DNA of 64,000 nt. Source: Actinobacillus capsulatus DSM 19761 (GTDB taxonomy: Bacteria > Pseudomonadota > Gammaproteobacteria > Enterobacterales > Pasteurellaceae). Below are positions 1 to 8,210 of this stretch, one piece after another. The notes below the pieces were generated by a model. That model ran no database searches and was not told the DNA's origin. It was given only the letters and a program-made list of their open reading frames with translations. The translations under genes were made by a program, and so were the position numbers. The DNA lies in the NCBI RefSeq assembly GCF_000374285.1, contig NZ_KB893930.1:206550-270549 (forward strand), written 5' to 3'. Within the stretch, counting starts at the first letter, position 1. Each line of letters opens with the position of its first letter.

Positions 1-50
1 CAAGAGCCAGTTCCACAAGAGCCAGTTCCACAAGGGCCAGTTCCACAAGG
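1..50 (+). repeat. 15-bp in-frame tandem repeat (PVPQE/G)
   Basis: Three full copies and part of a fourth of a 15-bp unit (CAAGAGCCAGTTCCA and a CAAGGG variant) encode the proline-rich pentapeptide. The array continues off the left edge, so total copy number is unknown. Because the unit is a multiple of three, length change would keep the frame. Confidence 0.85.
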
Positions 51-630
51 GTCAACCTGTGGTTGTCCGGAAGATGATGCTCCAACACCACCTTGGGAAG
101 CTGATAACAAAATTTTTGGTGACGAATGTGACAACGTACTTTGTGGTACAGAAGATAAAGATATGCTCGATGGTGGTGCGGGTAACGATATTTTATATGG
201 TTTCGGCGGTCACGATAACTTATTCGGTGGGGAAGGTAATGATATCTTAGTTGGCGGTCTTGGTGCTGGTGACTATCTTTCTGGTGGTGTAGGTAGTGAT
301 ACTTATATCTTCAGTGGGAATTTCGGCCACGATGTGGTTGCAGACAAAGGTGCGAAAAGTGATTTTGATTTGATCAGATTCACTGATCTAAATTCAGATG
401 AAGTAACCTTCAGCCTTAAAGGTAGCAACTTATTTATTACTGATACTACAAATGAAGGTAACTATATCGAAGTGGTTAACTACCTCAATGATGGTGCGAA
501 TTCAATTGAACAATTTGATTTCAAAGACGGTAGCGCAACAGTTGATGTAGTTTATAACGCTAATGGTTCTTGTGATATTTGTGTTTCATACACTCCATTA
601 CAACAAGAGCAAGTAAGCTTCTACGCTTAA
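1..630 (+). CDS. RTX-family calcium-binding protein, C-terminal part (5' end outside window)
   Basis: The reading frame is open from base 1, so the start lies to the left; about 209 codons are visible. It begins with proline-rich PVPQE/PVPQG pentapeptides. A short cysteine-containing linker (STCGCPEDD) follows, then glycine-aspartate nonapeptides of the RTX type (DGGAGNDIL, GGEGNDILV). The last ~100 residues resemble the domain that follows the repeats in FrpC- and serralysin-like proteins (DLIRFTDLN, then IEQFDFKDG). Such proteins bind calcium outside the cell and are normally exported by a type I system using an uncleaved C-terminal signal. No secretion genes are visible. Six cysteines in three close pairs are unusual for an RTX protein. 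Family assignment is firm; the specific protein, for example an Apx-type toxin or an adhesin, cannot be told from this part. Confidence 0.8.
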   Translation, partial: QEPVPQEPVPQGPVPQGSTCGCPEDDAPTPPWEADNKIFGDECDNVLCGTEDKDMLDGGAGNDILYGFGGHDNLFGGEGNDILVGGLGAGDYLSGGVGSDTYIFSGNFGHDVVADKGAKSDFDLIRFTDLNSDEVTFSLKGSNLFITDTTNEGNYIEVVNYLNDGANSIEQFDFKDGSATVDVVYNANGSCDICVSYTPLQQEQVSFYA

Positions 631-648
631 TTTAATATACTATCACTA

Positions 649-680
649 ATAAAGGGGGCTATTGCAGCCCCCTTTTATTA
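649..680 (+). terminator. Rho-independent terminator after RTX gene
   Basis: The stem AAAGGGGGCT pairs with AGCCCCCTTT around a 5-nt loop and is followed by TTATT. It lies 20 nt after the RTX stop codon and before mfd. Confidence 0.85.
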
Positions 681-747
681 ATCGGTTTTGTAAAAGTAAA
701 CCTTTGGGCTACAATATTTGCAAATTTTTCAACAAAATCGACCGCTT

Positions 748-3700
748 ATGTCATTCATTCAGTTTAATCTGCCTTTAATTGCTCAGCAAGAAGGGGGCAA
801 ATTTCAAGATCATCAAACACTTGGTAATCTAATCGGGCATTCAGATACCTTAGCTATTGCTGAAGCAGCCACACAATTTAATGGTTTAAGCGTGGTGGTA
901 ACACTGGATACCCGTACCGCATTACGCCTTGAAAAAGCCTTAAAGCAATTCAGTAAATTACCAGTTTCGGTCTTTCCCGATGGGGAAACTTTGCCTTATG
1001 ATAATTTTTCACCGCATCAGGATATTATTTCCGCCCGTCTTTCGGCGCTGTTTCATTTGCAACAAGGTAATAAACAGATTTTCTTATTGCCGATCAACAC
1101 GCTGTTACAGAAAGTTTGTCCGCCGAATTATCTCGCCAATAGTGTGTTATTGATTAAAAAAGGAGACCGTTTTTCGATTCAATCGCTACGCTTACAGCTT
1201 GAAAATGCCGGTTATCGTGTGGTGGAACAAGTATTGGAATACGGTGAATATGCTGTACGTGGCGCGTTACTCGATCTTTACCCGATGGGAGCGGAAAGCC
1301 CGTTCCGTTTAGATTTTTTTGATGATGAAATCGATTCGATCCGCACCTTTGATGTAGATAGTCAACGTACGATAGCTGAGATCAACGAAATTAATTTATT
1401 ACCGGCACACGAGTTCCCGACTGATAGCAACGGGATCGAGCATTTTAGAAGCAAATTCCGTGAACAATTCGGTGAGATTCGTCGTGAGCCGGAACATATT
1501 TATCAGCAAGTCAGTAAAGGGATTTTGAACGCAGGGATTGAATATTGGCAACCGCTATTCTTTGAAGAAATGGCGAGCTTATTTGATTATTTGGCGGAAA
1601 ATACCTTATTTATTACCTTTGACGGTATTTCGGAAAAAGCGAAGCAGTTTCATAAAGATACCGCTCAGCGCTATGAAAGTCGCCGAGTAGATCCGATGCG
1701 TCCGCTGTTACCGCCGGAAAAATTATGGTTCTCGGTTGATGAAGTCAATCGTGGCTTAAAAGCTTATCCACGTTTGACACTAAGTGCGGAAAAAGTCAGA
1801 AAATCAGCAGCTAAACAGAATGCCAATATTGATAAGCTACCGGAATTAGCGATTAATTCGCAGTTAAAAGATCCGTTTGAGGCGTTCAATAAATTTCGTA
1901 GTAAATTCGATGGACAGCTTTTATTTTCGGTAGAAAGTGAAGGCCGTCGAGAAACCTTGCTTGAATTACTTTCACCGCTAAAAATTAAACCGAAACAAGT
2001 TAAATCATTAGCGGAAATTGATTCGCAAATTTCACTGATGATTTCACCGCTTGATCAAGGCTTTATCATTGAAAATGCAAGCGGTCAAAATTTAGCAATT
2101 ATTTGCGAAACGGATTTCTTGGGCGAAAAAGTTCAAACAAAACGGGCGGAGAAAAATCGTAAAACGGTAAATCCGGATACGCTAATTCGTAACCTTGCAG
2201 AACTCAAAATCGGGCAAGCGGTGGTACATTTAGAAAACGGTGTCGGGCGTTATGCAGGGCTAACTGTGTTGGATGCCGGCGGTATTAAAGCGGAATACCT
2301 TGTGCTGCAATATGCAAACGAGGCGAAGCTTTATGTACCGGTTGCTTCATTGCATCTGATTTCCCGTTATATTGGCGGTGCGGATGAAACTGCACCGTTA
2401 CACAAACTCGGTTCGGAAGCGTGGGCGAAAACACGTCAAAAAGCAGCGGAAAAAATTCGAGATGTTGCGGCGGAATTACTTGATGTGTATGCAAAACGAG
2501 AATCGCAAAAAGGCTTTGCGTTTGCCTACGATCGAGACAGTTTTATGCAATTTAGCCACACTTTCCCGTTTGAAGAAACCGAAGATCAAAAAACTGCGAT
2601 CAATGCGGTAATCAGCGATATGTGCTTGCCAAAAGCTATGGATCGTCTTGTCTGCGGGGATGTTGGTTTCGGTAAAACCGAAGTAGCAATGCGGGCGACT
2701 TTCTTAGCGGTTGAAAACCACAAACAAGTTGCAGTGCTTGTGCCGACCACACTTTTGGCACAACAACATTTCGAGAATTTCAAAGATCGTTTTGCAAACT
2801 ATCCGATTAATGTTGAGGTGCTTTCTCGTTTTAAAACCGCTAAAGAGCAAAAAGCGATTTTGGAAAAGGTGGCGGAAGGTAAAGTGGATATTTTGGTCGG
2901 CACGCACAAACTGCTACAAGAAGATGTACAATTCCGAGACCTCGGTCTACTCGTAATTGATGAAGAGCATCGTTTCGGCGTGCGTCAAAAAGAGAAAATC
3001 AAACAATTGCGAGCTAATGTTGATATTCTTACGCTTACCGCAACGCCAATTCCTCGCACGCTCAATATGGCGTTAAACGGCATGCGAGATCTTTCTATTA
3101 TTGCTAGTCCACCAGCACGCCGCTTAACAATTAAAACCTTTGTGCGCCAACATGATGATTTGGTTGTGAGAGAAGCTATTCTGCGTGAAATTCTACGTGG
3201 CGGACAGGTGTATTACTTACACAATGATGTGGCAACGATTGAAAATTGTGCGACTAAACTAGCAGAATTGGTGCCGGAAGCTCGGATTTTGATCGGACAC
3301 GGGCAAATGCGTGAACGTGAATTAGAACGTGTGATGAGCGATTTCTATCATCAACGTTTTAATTTATTGGTGTGCTCAACCATTATAGAAACAGGCATTG
3401 ACATACCGACCGCTAACACGATTATTATTGATCGTGCGGATAAATTTGGCTTAGCACAGTTACACCAATTACGTGGACGTGTTGGACGTTCTCATCATCA
3501 GGCTTATGCGTATTTACTGACACCACCGCCAAAAACATTGACCAAAGATGCTCAACAGCGTTTGGAAGCGCTCAGTTCGATTGATAATCTCGGTGCCGGA
3601 TTTGTGTTAGCGACTCACGATTTAGAAATTCGTGGGGCGGGCGAATTGCTTGGTTCGGAACAAAGCGGACAGATCGAAAGCATCGGTTTCTCACTCTATA

Positions 3701-4206
3701 TGGATTTACTCGAAAATGCGGTAAAAGCGTTACAAGAAGGACGTGAACCGACTTTAGAAGAAATCACCCAAAATCAGGTAGAGATCGAGTTACGCATACC
3801 GGCACTGTTACCGGACGATTATGTACCGGATGTGAATATGCGTTTATCGTTCTATAAACGTATCGCCTCGGCAGAAAGTGTTGATGCATTGAAAGATTTG
3901 AAAGTAGAACTTATCGACTGCTTCGGATTATTGCCGGAAGCAACTAAGAATCTATTCCAAATCACTCAGCTTCGTCATGTGGCAACCCCACTCGGCTTGA
4001 AGAAAGTTGATGCAGGGATTAACGGTGGCTATTTGGAATTTAAACCGAATGCTCAGCCCGACCCGATGAAATTCTTGCAACTGATTCAATCGGATAAGAA
4101 CGTCTATAAATTCGAAGGGGCGCAAAAATTCCGCTTTAATTTACCGCTTGCAAGCAATGCGGAACGATTGGAATTTGTTTCAGCTTTGATTGAAAAATTG
4201 GTTTAA
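748..4206 (+). CDS. mfd: Mfd, transcription-repair coupling factor
   Basis: ATP-dependent translocase that displaces RNA polymerase stalled at DNA lesions and recruits UvrA. The protein is 1,152 residues, close to the 1,148 of E. coli. N-terminal UvrB-like modules come first. An RNA-polymerase-interaction domain (near VVHLENGVGRYAGL) follows, then a RecG-like helicase with Walker A GDVGFGKTE, motif II DEEH, TATPIPRT, and motif VI HQLRGRVGRS. The ATG at 748 (MSFIQFN) fits the family better than an upstream in-frame TTG at 718. A DNA-uptake core (ACCGCTT) sits just before the start codon. Confidence 0.97.
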   Translation: MSFIQFNLPLIAQQEGGKFQDHQTLGNLIGHSDTLAIAEAATQFNGLSVVVTLDTRTALRLEKALKQFSKLPVSVFPDGETLPYDNFSPHQDIISARLSALFHLQQGNKQIFLLPINTLLQKVCPPNYLANSVLLIKKGDRFSIQSLRLQLENAGYRVVEQVLEYGEYAVRGALLDLYPMGAESPFRLDFFDDEIDSIRTFDVDSQRTIAEINEINLLPAHEFPTDSNGIEHFRSKFREQFGEIRREPEHIYQQVSKGILNAGIEYWQPLFFEEMASLFDYLAENTLFITFDGISEKAKQFHKDTAQRYESRRVDPMRPLLPPEKLWFSVDEVNRGLKAYPRLTLSAEKVRKSAAKQNANIDKLPELAINSQLKDPFEAFNKFRSKFDGQLLFSVESEGRRETLLELLSPLKIKPKQVKSLAEIDSQISLMISPLDQGFIIENASGQNLAIICETDFLGEKVQTKRAEKNRKTVNPDTLIRNLAELKIGQAVVHLENGVGRYAGLTVLDAGGIKAEYLVLQYANEAKLYVPVASLHLISRYIGGADETAPLHKLGSEAWAKTRQKAAEKIRDVAAELLDVYAKRESQKGFAFAYDRDSFMQFSHTFPFEETEDQKTAINAVISDMCLPKAMDRLVCGDVGFGKTEVAMRATFLAVENHKQVAVLVPTTLLAQQHFENFKDRFANYPINVEVLSRFKTAKEQKAILEKVAEGKVDILVGTHKLLQEDVQFRDLGLLVIDEEHRFGVRQKEKIKQLRANVDILTLTATPIPRTLNMALNGMRDLSIIASPPARRLTIKTFVRQHDDLVVREAILREILRGGQVYYLHNDVATIENCATKLAELVPEARILIGHGQMRERELERVMSDFYHQRFNLLVCSTIIETGIDIPTANTIIIDRADKFGLAQLHQLRGRVGRSHHQAYAYLLTPPPKTLTKDAQQRLEALSSIDNLGAGFVLATHDLEIRGAGELLGSEQSGQIESIGFSLYMDLLENAVKALQEGREPTLEEITQNQVEIELRIPALLPDDYVPDVNMRLSFYKRIASAESVDALKDLKVELIDCFGLLPEATKNLFQITQLRHVATPLGLKKVDAGINGGYLEFKPNAQPDPMKFLQLIQSDKNVYKFEGAQKFRFNLPLASNAERLEFVSALIEKLV

Positions 4207-4216
4207 TTCATTAAGG

Positions 4217-4266
4217 GCAAGCGGTGAAAATTTGCAAGTTTTAGCAAAATGTCACCGCTTGCTTTT
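4217..4266. terminator. Bidirectional terminator made of inverted uptake signals
   Basis: GCAAGCGGTGA pairs with TCACCGCTTGC 24 nt downstream, with TTTT following on the + side. It lies between the convergent mfd and tusA-like genes. Confidence 0.75.
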
Positions 4267-4268
4267 GG

Positions 4269-4490
4269 TTATTTCACAACGGTAATCGTCCACTTCGCAT
4301 CATCAATTTGTTTGAAGTCGGTCACTTCATAACCTTCTTCAGCTGCCCAGTTTGGAATGGCTTCGGTAGCTTGAGTACAGTCAAATTCAATAACCAGCTC
4401 ATCACCTTTATTCAGTTTTGCAATTGCTTCTTTAGCTTCCACAAGTGGAAAAGGACAGACTAAGCCGGAAGTTTCTAATTTTACTTGCAT
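4269..4490 (-). CDS. TusA/SirA/YeeD-family sulfur carrier protein
   Basis: A 73-residue protein with the family signature CPFPLVEAKEAI, whose cysteine (about residue 12) carries persulfide sulfur. The N-terminal strand and C-terminal strand (AKWTITVVK) match the small TusA fold. It lies 27 bp downstream of a YeeE/YedE-type membrane protein on the same strand. That pairing is known from YeeE-YeeD thiosulfate uptake, so this is more likely the uptake partner than the tRNA-thiolation TusA. Start chosen at an ATG preceded by AAGGAA. Confidence 0.85.
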   Translation of the reverse strand: MQVKLETSGLVCPFPLVEAKEAIAKLNKGDELVIEFDCTQATEAIPNWAAEEGYEVTDFKQIDDAKWTITVVK

Positions 4491-4517
4491 TCTTTATTCC
4501 TTATATAACTATAGTGT

Positions 4518-5546
4518 TTATGCGTTTGTACGTGGTTTAATAATGGTAAAATAGGCAGCAACCCAAGTGCCTAAAATCATTACAGGTAAAGATACCCAAC
4601 CCTGCCATGAGAAAAATGACGTTTCTACTAAACCATTACCGATAGAACAGCCACCGGCAAGCGTTGCACCGATTCCCATCAATCCCCCGCCTGTTGCGCT
4701 GTAAATCACGGTTTTACTGTCTGGTACCCTTACTCTGAATTCATTTGCACCTTTCGCCGCAATAAAAGAACCAATTAAAATACCTAACACCAGTAATACG
4801 CCCCAGTTAATAAATTTGCTTTCTCCGGTAACTAAAAATTGCAATAAATTTGCAGAAGGGCTGGTAATACCTAAACCGAATTCACGCCCTGTCGGTACGC
4901 TAAAGACCCAAGCAAAAATCGCAATAATGCCGATGATGATAGCTGTAACAAGCGGATCCCAACGTTTTTCAAATAAAATGTGAGCTAGGCCTGTTTTTTT
5001 CGGTTTGAGTGTAGCGACTTTAGCTTTGGGCTTGCGTAGTTGTTGAAAGACGGCAAATCCAGTAATACCAACAAGCAGAATGACTAAAATCCAAGGAGAA
5101 ATACCAAAACTTTCATAAATGGTTTTATGTTTGATATTGATACTACGTAATACATTGTTAAATGAACCTAACGGGCCGGTTCTTAGCATTGCACTAAATA
5201 GCATATAAGTTGCTAATGCGATCCAGCTACCGACTAACCCCTCACCGGCGCGGTACCAAGTTCCGGTCGCACAGCCACCGGCGAGAATGATACCGATGCC
5301 AAATAGAAAAGCTCCACTTATAACAGCAATAGGTGCAAAGTTTTCAGCCGGTTGGAAATTAATAAAACCGACTTCTTGAAGGATAAAAAAGCCGATGGAT
5401 TGAATGCTGATTGCAATCAATAGTGCGATAAACATCTTTTTGTTTTTAGTTATGTATAGGTCTCGGAATGCGCCGGTAATACAAAATCGTCCGCGTTGCA
5501 TAACGAAACCAAGCAATAAGCCACAAAATAGACCTGAAATTAGCAT
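4518..5546 (-). CDS. YeeE/YedE-family (TsuA-like) sulfur-compound transporter
   Basis: About 342 residues of integral membrane protein with two homologous halves. Each half carries a conserved cysteine-glycine motif (LAGGCATGTWYRAGEG and LAGGCSIGNGLVETS), the pattern used in TsuA-type proteins to conduct thiosulfate. A third cysteine lies in RGRFCITGAFRD near the N-terminus. The ATG at 5546 follows AGGAGAACTT and is preferred over an upstream in-frame TTG at 5561. It forms an operon with the TusA-like gene downstream. The substrate is inferred from family and pairing. Confidence 0.85.
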   Translation of the reverse strand: MLISGLFCGLLLGFVMQRGRFCITGAFRDLYITKNKKMFIALLIAISIQSIGFFILQEVGFINFQPAENFAPIAVISGAFLFGIGIILAGGCATGTWYRAGEGLVGSWIALATYMLFSAMLRTGPLGSFNNVLRSINIKHKTIYESFGISPWILVILLVGITGFAVFQQLRKPKAKVATLKPKKTGLAHILFEKRWDPLVTAIIIGIIAIFAWVFSVPTGREFGLGITSPSANLLQFLVTGESKFINWGVLLVLGILIGSFIAAKGANEFRVRVPDSKTVIYSATGGGLMGIGATLAGGCSIGNGLVETSFFSWQGWVSLPVMILGTWVAAYFTIIKPRTNA

Positions 5547-5718
5547 AAGTTCTCCTGACAAACATAAAGTGCAACCATTATTAGGAAAACTGAAGTATAG
5601 ATTCCAATAACTATTCTGTTTTCTTTATTGCTTTTTGGAATAATAAACGGGGTTTCTAGCAAAAAATCGTCAAATGGATCGAATTTTCGCCTAATGAAAC
5701 TTTTTTTGAAATTTATGT

Positions 5719-5746
5719 TTGACAACTTTTCAAAAATCCCTAAAAT
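5719..5746 (+). promoter_or_regulatory. Sigma-70-type promoter of the tRNA cluster
   Basis: A perfect TTGACA box (5719-5724) is followed after 16 nt by TAAAAT (5741-5746). This would start transcription about 35 nt before the first tRNA. Confidence 0.7.
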
Positions 5747-5756
5747 ACTGCTCATG

Positions 5757-5784
5757 AAACGCTACGTAAGAACGTAGCGTTTTT
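5757..5784 (+). promoter_or_regulatory. Terminator-like hairpin at the 5' end of the tRNA transcript
   Basis: AAACGCTACGT pairs with ACGTAGCGTTT around AAGA and is followed by further T residues. It sits just after the predicted transcription start and 4 nt before the first tRNA-Gly. It could be an early attenuator, a processing signal, or a terminator left from an earlier arrangement. Confidence 0.5.
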
Positions 5785-5787
5785 ATT

Positions 5788-5863
<76 letters not shown>

Positions 5864-5874
5864 TTTTAAGATGA

Positions 5875-5961
5875 GCCCGAGTGGCGGAATCGGTAGACGC
5901 AAGGGATTTAAAATCCCTCGCCTTTCGGGGCGTGCCAGTTCAAGTCTGGCCTCGGGCACCA
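5875..5961 (+). tRNA. tRNA-Leu (TAA), copy 1
   Basis: 87 nt class II tRNA with encoded CCA. The acceptor arm GCCCGAG pairs with CTCGGGC, the anticodon loop TTTAAAA gives TAA, and the long variable arm is CGCC-TTTCGG-GGCG. Confidence 0.97.
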
Positions 5962-5987
5962 TTTTAGAATGACAAAATTTAAATTAT

Positions 5988-6063
<76 letters not shown>

Positions 6064-6085
6064 TTTTAAGATTTAAAACGGTTGT

Positions 6086-6172
6086 GCCCGAGTGGCGGAA
6101 TCGGTAGACGCAAGGGATTTAAAATCCCTCGCCTTTCGGGGTGTGCCAGTTCAAGTCTGGCCTCGGGCACCA
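6086..6172 (+). tRNA. tRNA-Leu (TAA), copy 2
   Basis: Same as copy 1 except for one change in the variable arm (GGTG instead of GGCG), which turns a G-C pair into a G-T wobble. Anticodon TAA. Confidence 0.97.
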
Positions 6173-6204
6173 TTTTAAAGCTTAAAATAAAATTAATTAT
6201 CGAA

Positions 6205-6291
6205 GCCCGAGTGGCGGAATCGGTAGACGCAAGGGATTTAAAATCCCTCGCCTTTCGAGGCGTGCCAGTTCAAGTCTGGCCTCGGGCACCA
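6205..6291 (+). tRNA. tRNA-Leu (TAA), copy 3
   Basis: Same as copy 1 except for one base in the variable-arm loop (TTTCGA instead of TTTCGG). Anticodon TAA. Confidence 0.97.
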
Positions 6292-6337
6292 TTCGATAGT
6301 AAACCTCCAAATTATTCTAAATTAAAATAATTTCAAT

Positions 6338-6413
<76 letters not shown>

Positions 6414-6434
6414 TTTCATCATACCAAAGCAGAT

Positions 6435-6457
6435 AGCACCATGAGGTGCTTTTTTTA
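6435..6457 (+). terminator. Terminator of the tRNA cluster
   Basis: AGCACC pairs with GGTGCT around ATGA, followed by a run of seven T residues, 21 nt after the last tRNA. Confidence 0.88.
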
Positions 6458-6540
6458 TATCTAAAATTTCTCTTTCCTCAAGCAAAAAGCGCATTCCGAA
6501 GTTTTATTCGTATTATCGTTTATAAACATCTTATATAGAA

Positions 6541-6581
6541 AACCCACCTATTAAGGCTTGGAAGCGCTTGTAAGGTGGGTT
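6541..6581 (-). terminator. Possible terminator after the thioredoxin-like gene
   Basis: AACCCACCT and AGGTGGGTT form a 9-bp inverted repeat around a loop of about 23 nt that itself contains AAGCGCTT. It lies just after the minus-strand gene ending at 6592. The T-tract is poor, so termination strength is uncertain. Confidence 0.45.
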
Positions 6582-6591
6582 ATTGGAGAGG

Positions 6592-7089
6592 TTACGCATT
6601 CTTCGTTAGAATCGCTAATAATTCTGCTTCGACTTGTTTACCGAATTTACCCATACGGAAATCAGCTTTTATCTCATCAAATTTTTCTGGCTCCGCTTCC
6701 ATTTTCTGTTTTAAGAATTGCGGAAATTCACATAAAACCAATTCAGTTTTGCCGTGACGAATATCAAAGATACTTGGAATTTTCTGTGCAGAAATAACCG
6801 CTTGTTGTTGCTCATCACTGTCAAAATGCTTACGCTCTTTGTTATCTTTACGTGAAACGTATTTCACTTTGATATTCGGATTGAGCTTCGTCATACGTTG
6901 GAAGTAAGCAACGATTTCTACACAATCCGGACAATAAGGCTCAGCCATTACTAGCCAATCTCCCTGTACGCCGAGTGCTTTGAGTTTTTCCTCGGTTTCC
7001 GCTTCAAGTTTGACATCAACGTAAACTTCAAGCTGATTTTCACGGTCTTCGTCACTGCTAAATTCTAAATATTCATAAAAATGTGCCAT
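6592..7089 (-). CDS. Thioredoxin-fold protein of unknown role
   Basis: A 165-residue soluble protein with no signal peptide. The segment WLVMAEPYCPDCVEIVAYF looks like a thioredoxin fold with a CPDC redox motif at about residues 53-56. A cis-proline-like KIPSIFDI lies near residue 103, where thioredoxins place their cis-Pro. This suggests a cytoplasmic thiol-disulfide protein. The start is supported by AAAAGGATATCCT upstream. It begins 32 bp after the scrR stop on the same strand, so read-through from the sucrose operon is possible. I do not recognise a specific name. Confidence 0.75.
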   Translation of the reverse strand: MAHFYEYLEFSSDEDRENQLEVYVDVKLEAETEEKLKALGVQGDWLVMAEPYCPDCVEIVAYFQRMTKLNPNIKVKYVSRKDNKERKHFDSDEQQQAVISAQKIPSIFDIRHGKTELVLCEFPQFLKQKMEAEPEKFDEIKADFRMGKFGKQVEAELLAILTKNA

Positions 7090-7121
7090 AGGATATCCTT
7101 TTAAAAGTAGCTAGACTTGTT

Positions 7122-8141
7122 TTAGTGTCGCCAAATAATTTCACAATCGACTTTGGCATTGTTAATCGCTTTGCGTTGTAATTTTTCTCGTATAAGCTGG
7201 AATGTTTTCAGTGCAATTTGTTCATGATCTTGCGCAATTGAGTGAATATGAAACGGTAATGCGTCTAATAAATGGTGATCGTCAAAAGTTGCTAAATGTA
7301 ACTCTTGATTCATCAATTTTGCCATTTGTTTATGTTCGGTTAAGTAACGTAATACCCCTTCCAAAATTGTGTAAGAGGCGGTAAATACCGCTTCGGGCAA
7401 GCGTCCCAAACGTTCAACGATTTCGGCAAACATTTGATAGCCCGATTCCGGTTGGTAATCTTTATGTAAAATCCAACTGCTTTGTGCCACTAAGTGTGAT
7501 TGCTCCAAGCCTTCATAGAAGCCTTCTAAACGAGAAGCACTCGGCGAAAGCGAAAGTTGTCCGCCTAAATAGAAAAACTCTTTCGGCTGATACGCGCGTA
7601 CAATATTTTCCACCAACTTCGCCACACTTGGCGTGTCATCACTGATAATGTAATTCAGCTCCAAATTCGGAATATGGCGGTCGATATGTAAAACCGGCGT
7701 ATGGCGAATGATTTTTTGATAATAATTCGGATCTTGGTGGGTTGGTGCGGTAATCAGCAAATCAACCTGACGATCCAATAAACGTTCAATTACCAGTTTT
7801 TCTTGTTGCGGGTTATCATCGGAACAGGCAATTACTAACTGTAAACCGTTTTCTCGGCATAGCTTTTCAAGGTTGCGAGCGGTTGAGGCAAAGCCGTAAT
7901 TGGTGAGATCCGGAATCACCAAACCAATAACGTTAGAACGTTGTGCTTGTAATGCTTTCGCATAAACATTGGCACGATAACCGTATTGTTCAGCAATTGC
8001 TTGTACTTTTTGGCGAGTTTCAGATTTGATACGAAAATCATCGCTTTTACCGTTAAGAATCATACTGGCAGTCGTTTTCGATACACCGCTGAGTGCGGCA
8101 ATATCATTGAGCGTTAGACGTTTTTTAGGTTTTGATTCCAC
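7122..8141 (-). CDS. scrR: ScrR, LacI-family sucrose operon repressor
   Basis: A 339-residue LacI-type regulator. The N-terminal helix-turn-helix (LTLNDIAALSGVSKTTAS) and hinge helix (YAKALQAQ) precede a periplasmic-binding-protein-like effector domain (NVIGLVIPDLTNYGF onward). It is the third gene after scrK and scrB. The expected targets are the CTAAAAC/GTTTTAG palindromes before scrK and scrA. A GTG at 8141 with GAGGAAA upstream is preferred. A GTG at 8186 would add 15 residues but overlaps a hairpin. The inducer in relatives is fructose or a fructose-containing sugar. Confidence 0.88.
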   Translation of the reverse strand: MESKPKKRLTLNDIAALSGVSKTTASMILNGKSDDFRIKSETRQKVQAIAEQYGYRANVYAKALQAQRSNVIGLVIPDLTNYGFASTARNLEKLCRENGLQLVIACSDDNPQQEKLVIERLLDRQVDLLITAPTHQDPNYYQKIIRHTPVLHIDRHIPNLELNYIISDDTPSVAKLVENIVRAYQPKEFFYLGGQLSLSPSASRLEGFYEGLEQSHLVAQSSWILHKDYQPESGYQMFAEIVERLGRLPEAVFTASYTILEGVLRYLTEHKQMAKLMNQELHLATFDDHHLLDALPFHIHSIAQDHEQIALKTFQLIREKLQRKAINNAKVDCEIIWRH

Positions 8142-8182
8142 GGTTTTTTCCTCAAAAATGATTTTCGTATGGAAGTAAAACG

Positions 8183-8203
8183 GCACAAGTTTTACTTGTG
8201 CCT
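8183..8203 (-). promoter_or_regulatory. Intercistronic hairpin between scrB and scrR
   Basis: GGCACAAGT pairs perfectly with ACTTGTGCC around AAA, followed on the minus strand by GTTTTAC. It may be a partial terminator that lowers scrR expression, or an mRNA stabiliser. Confidence 0.55.
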
Positions 8204-8210
8204 TATTATT

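Noticed and set aside
2285-2956. Short ORFs on both strands within mfd
   Set aside because: They lie entirely inside a well-conserved gene and show no family features.
5540-5755. 71-codon minus-strand ORF between the tRNA promoter and the YeeE-like gene
   Set aside because: Overlaps the tRNA promoter, has no SD, and its protein is unrecognisable.
6082-6330. 82-codon + strand ORF across the tRNA-Leu genes
   Set aside because: It is a translation of two tRNA genes (a familiar artefact), with no SD and no protein family.
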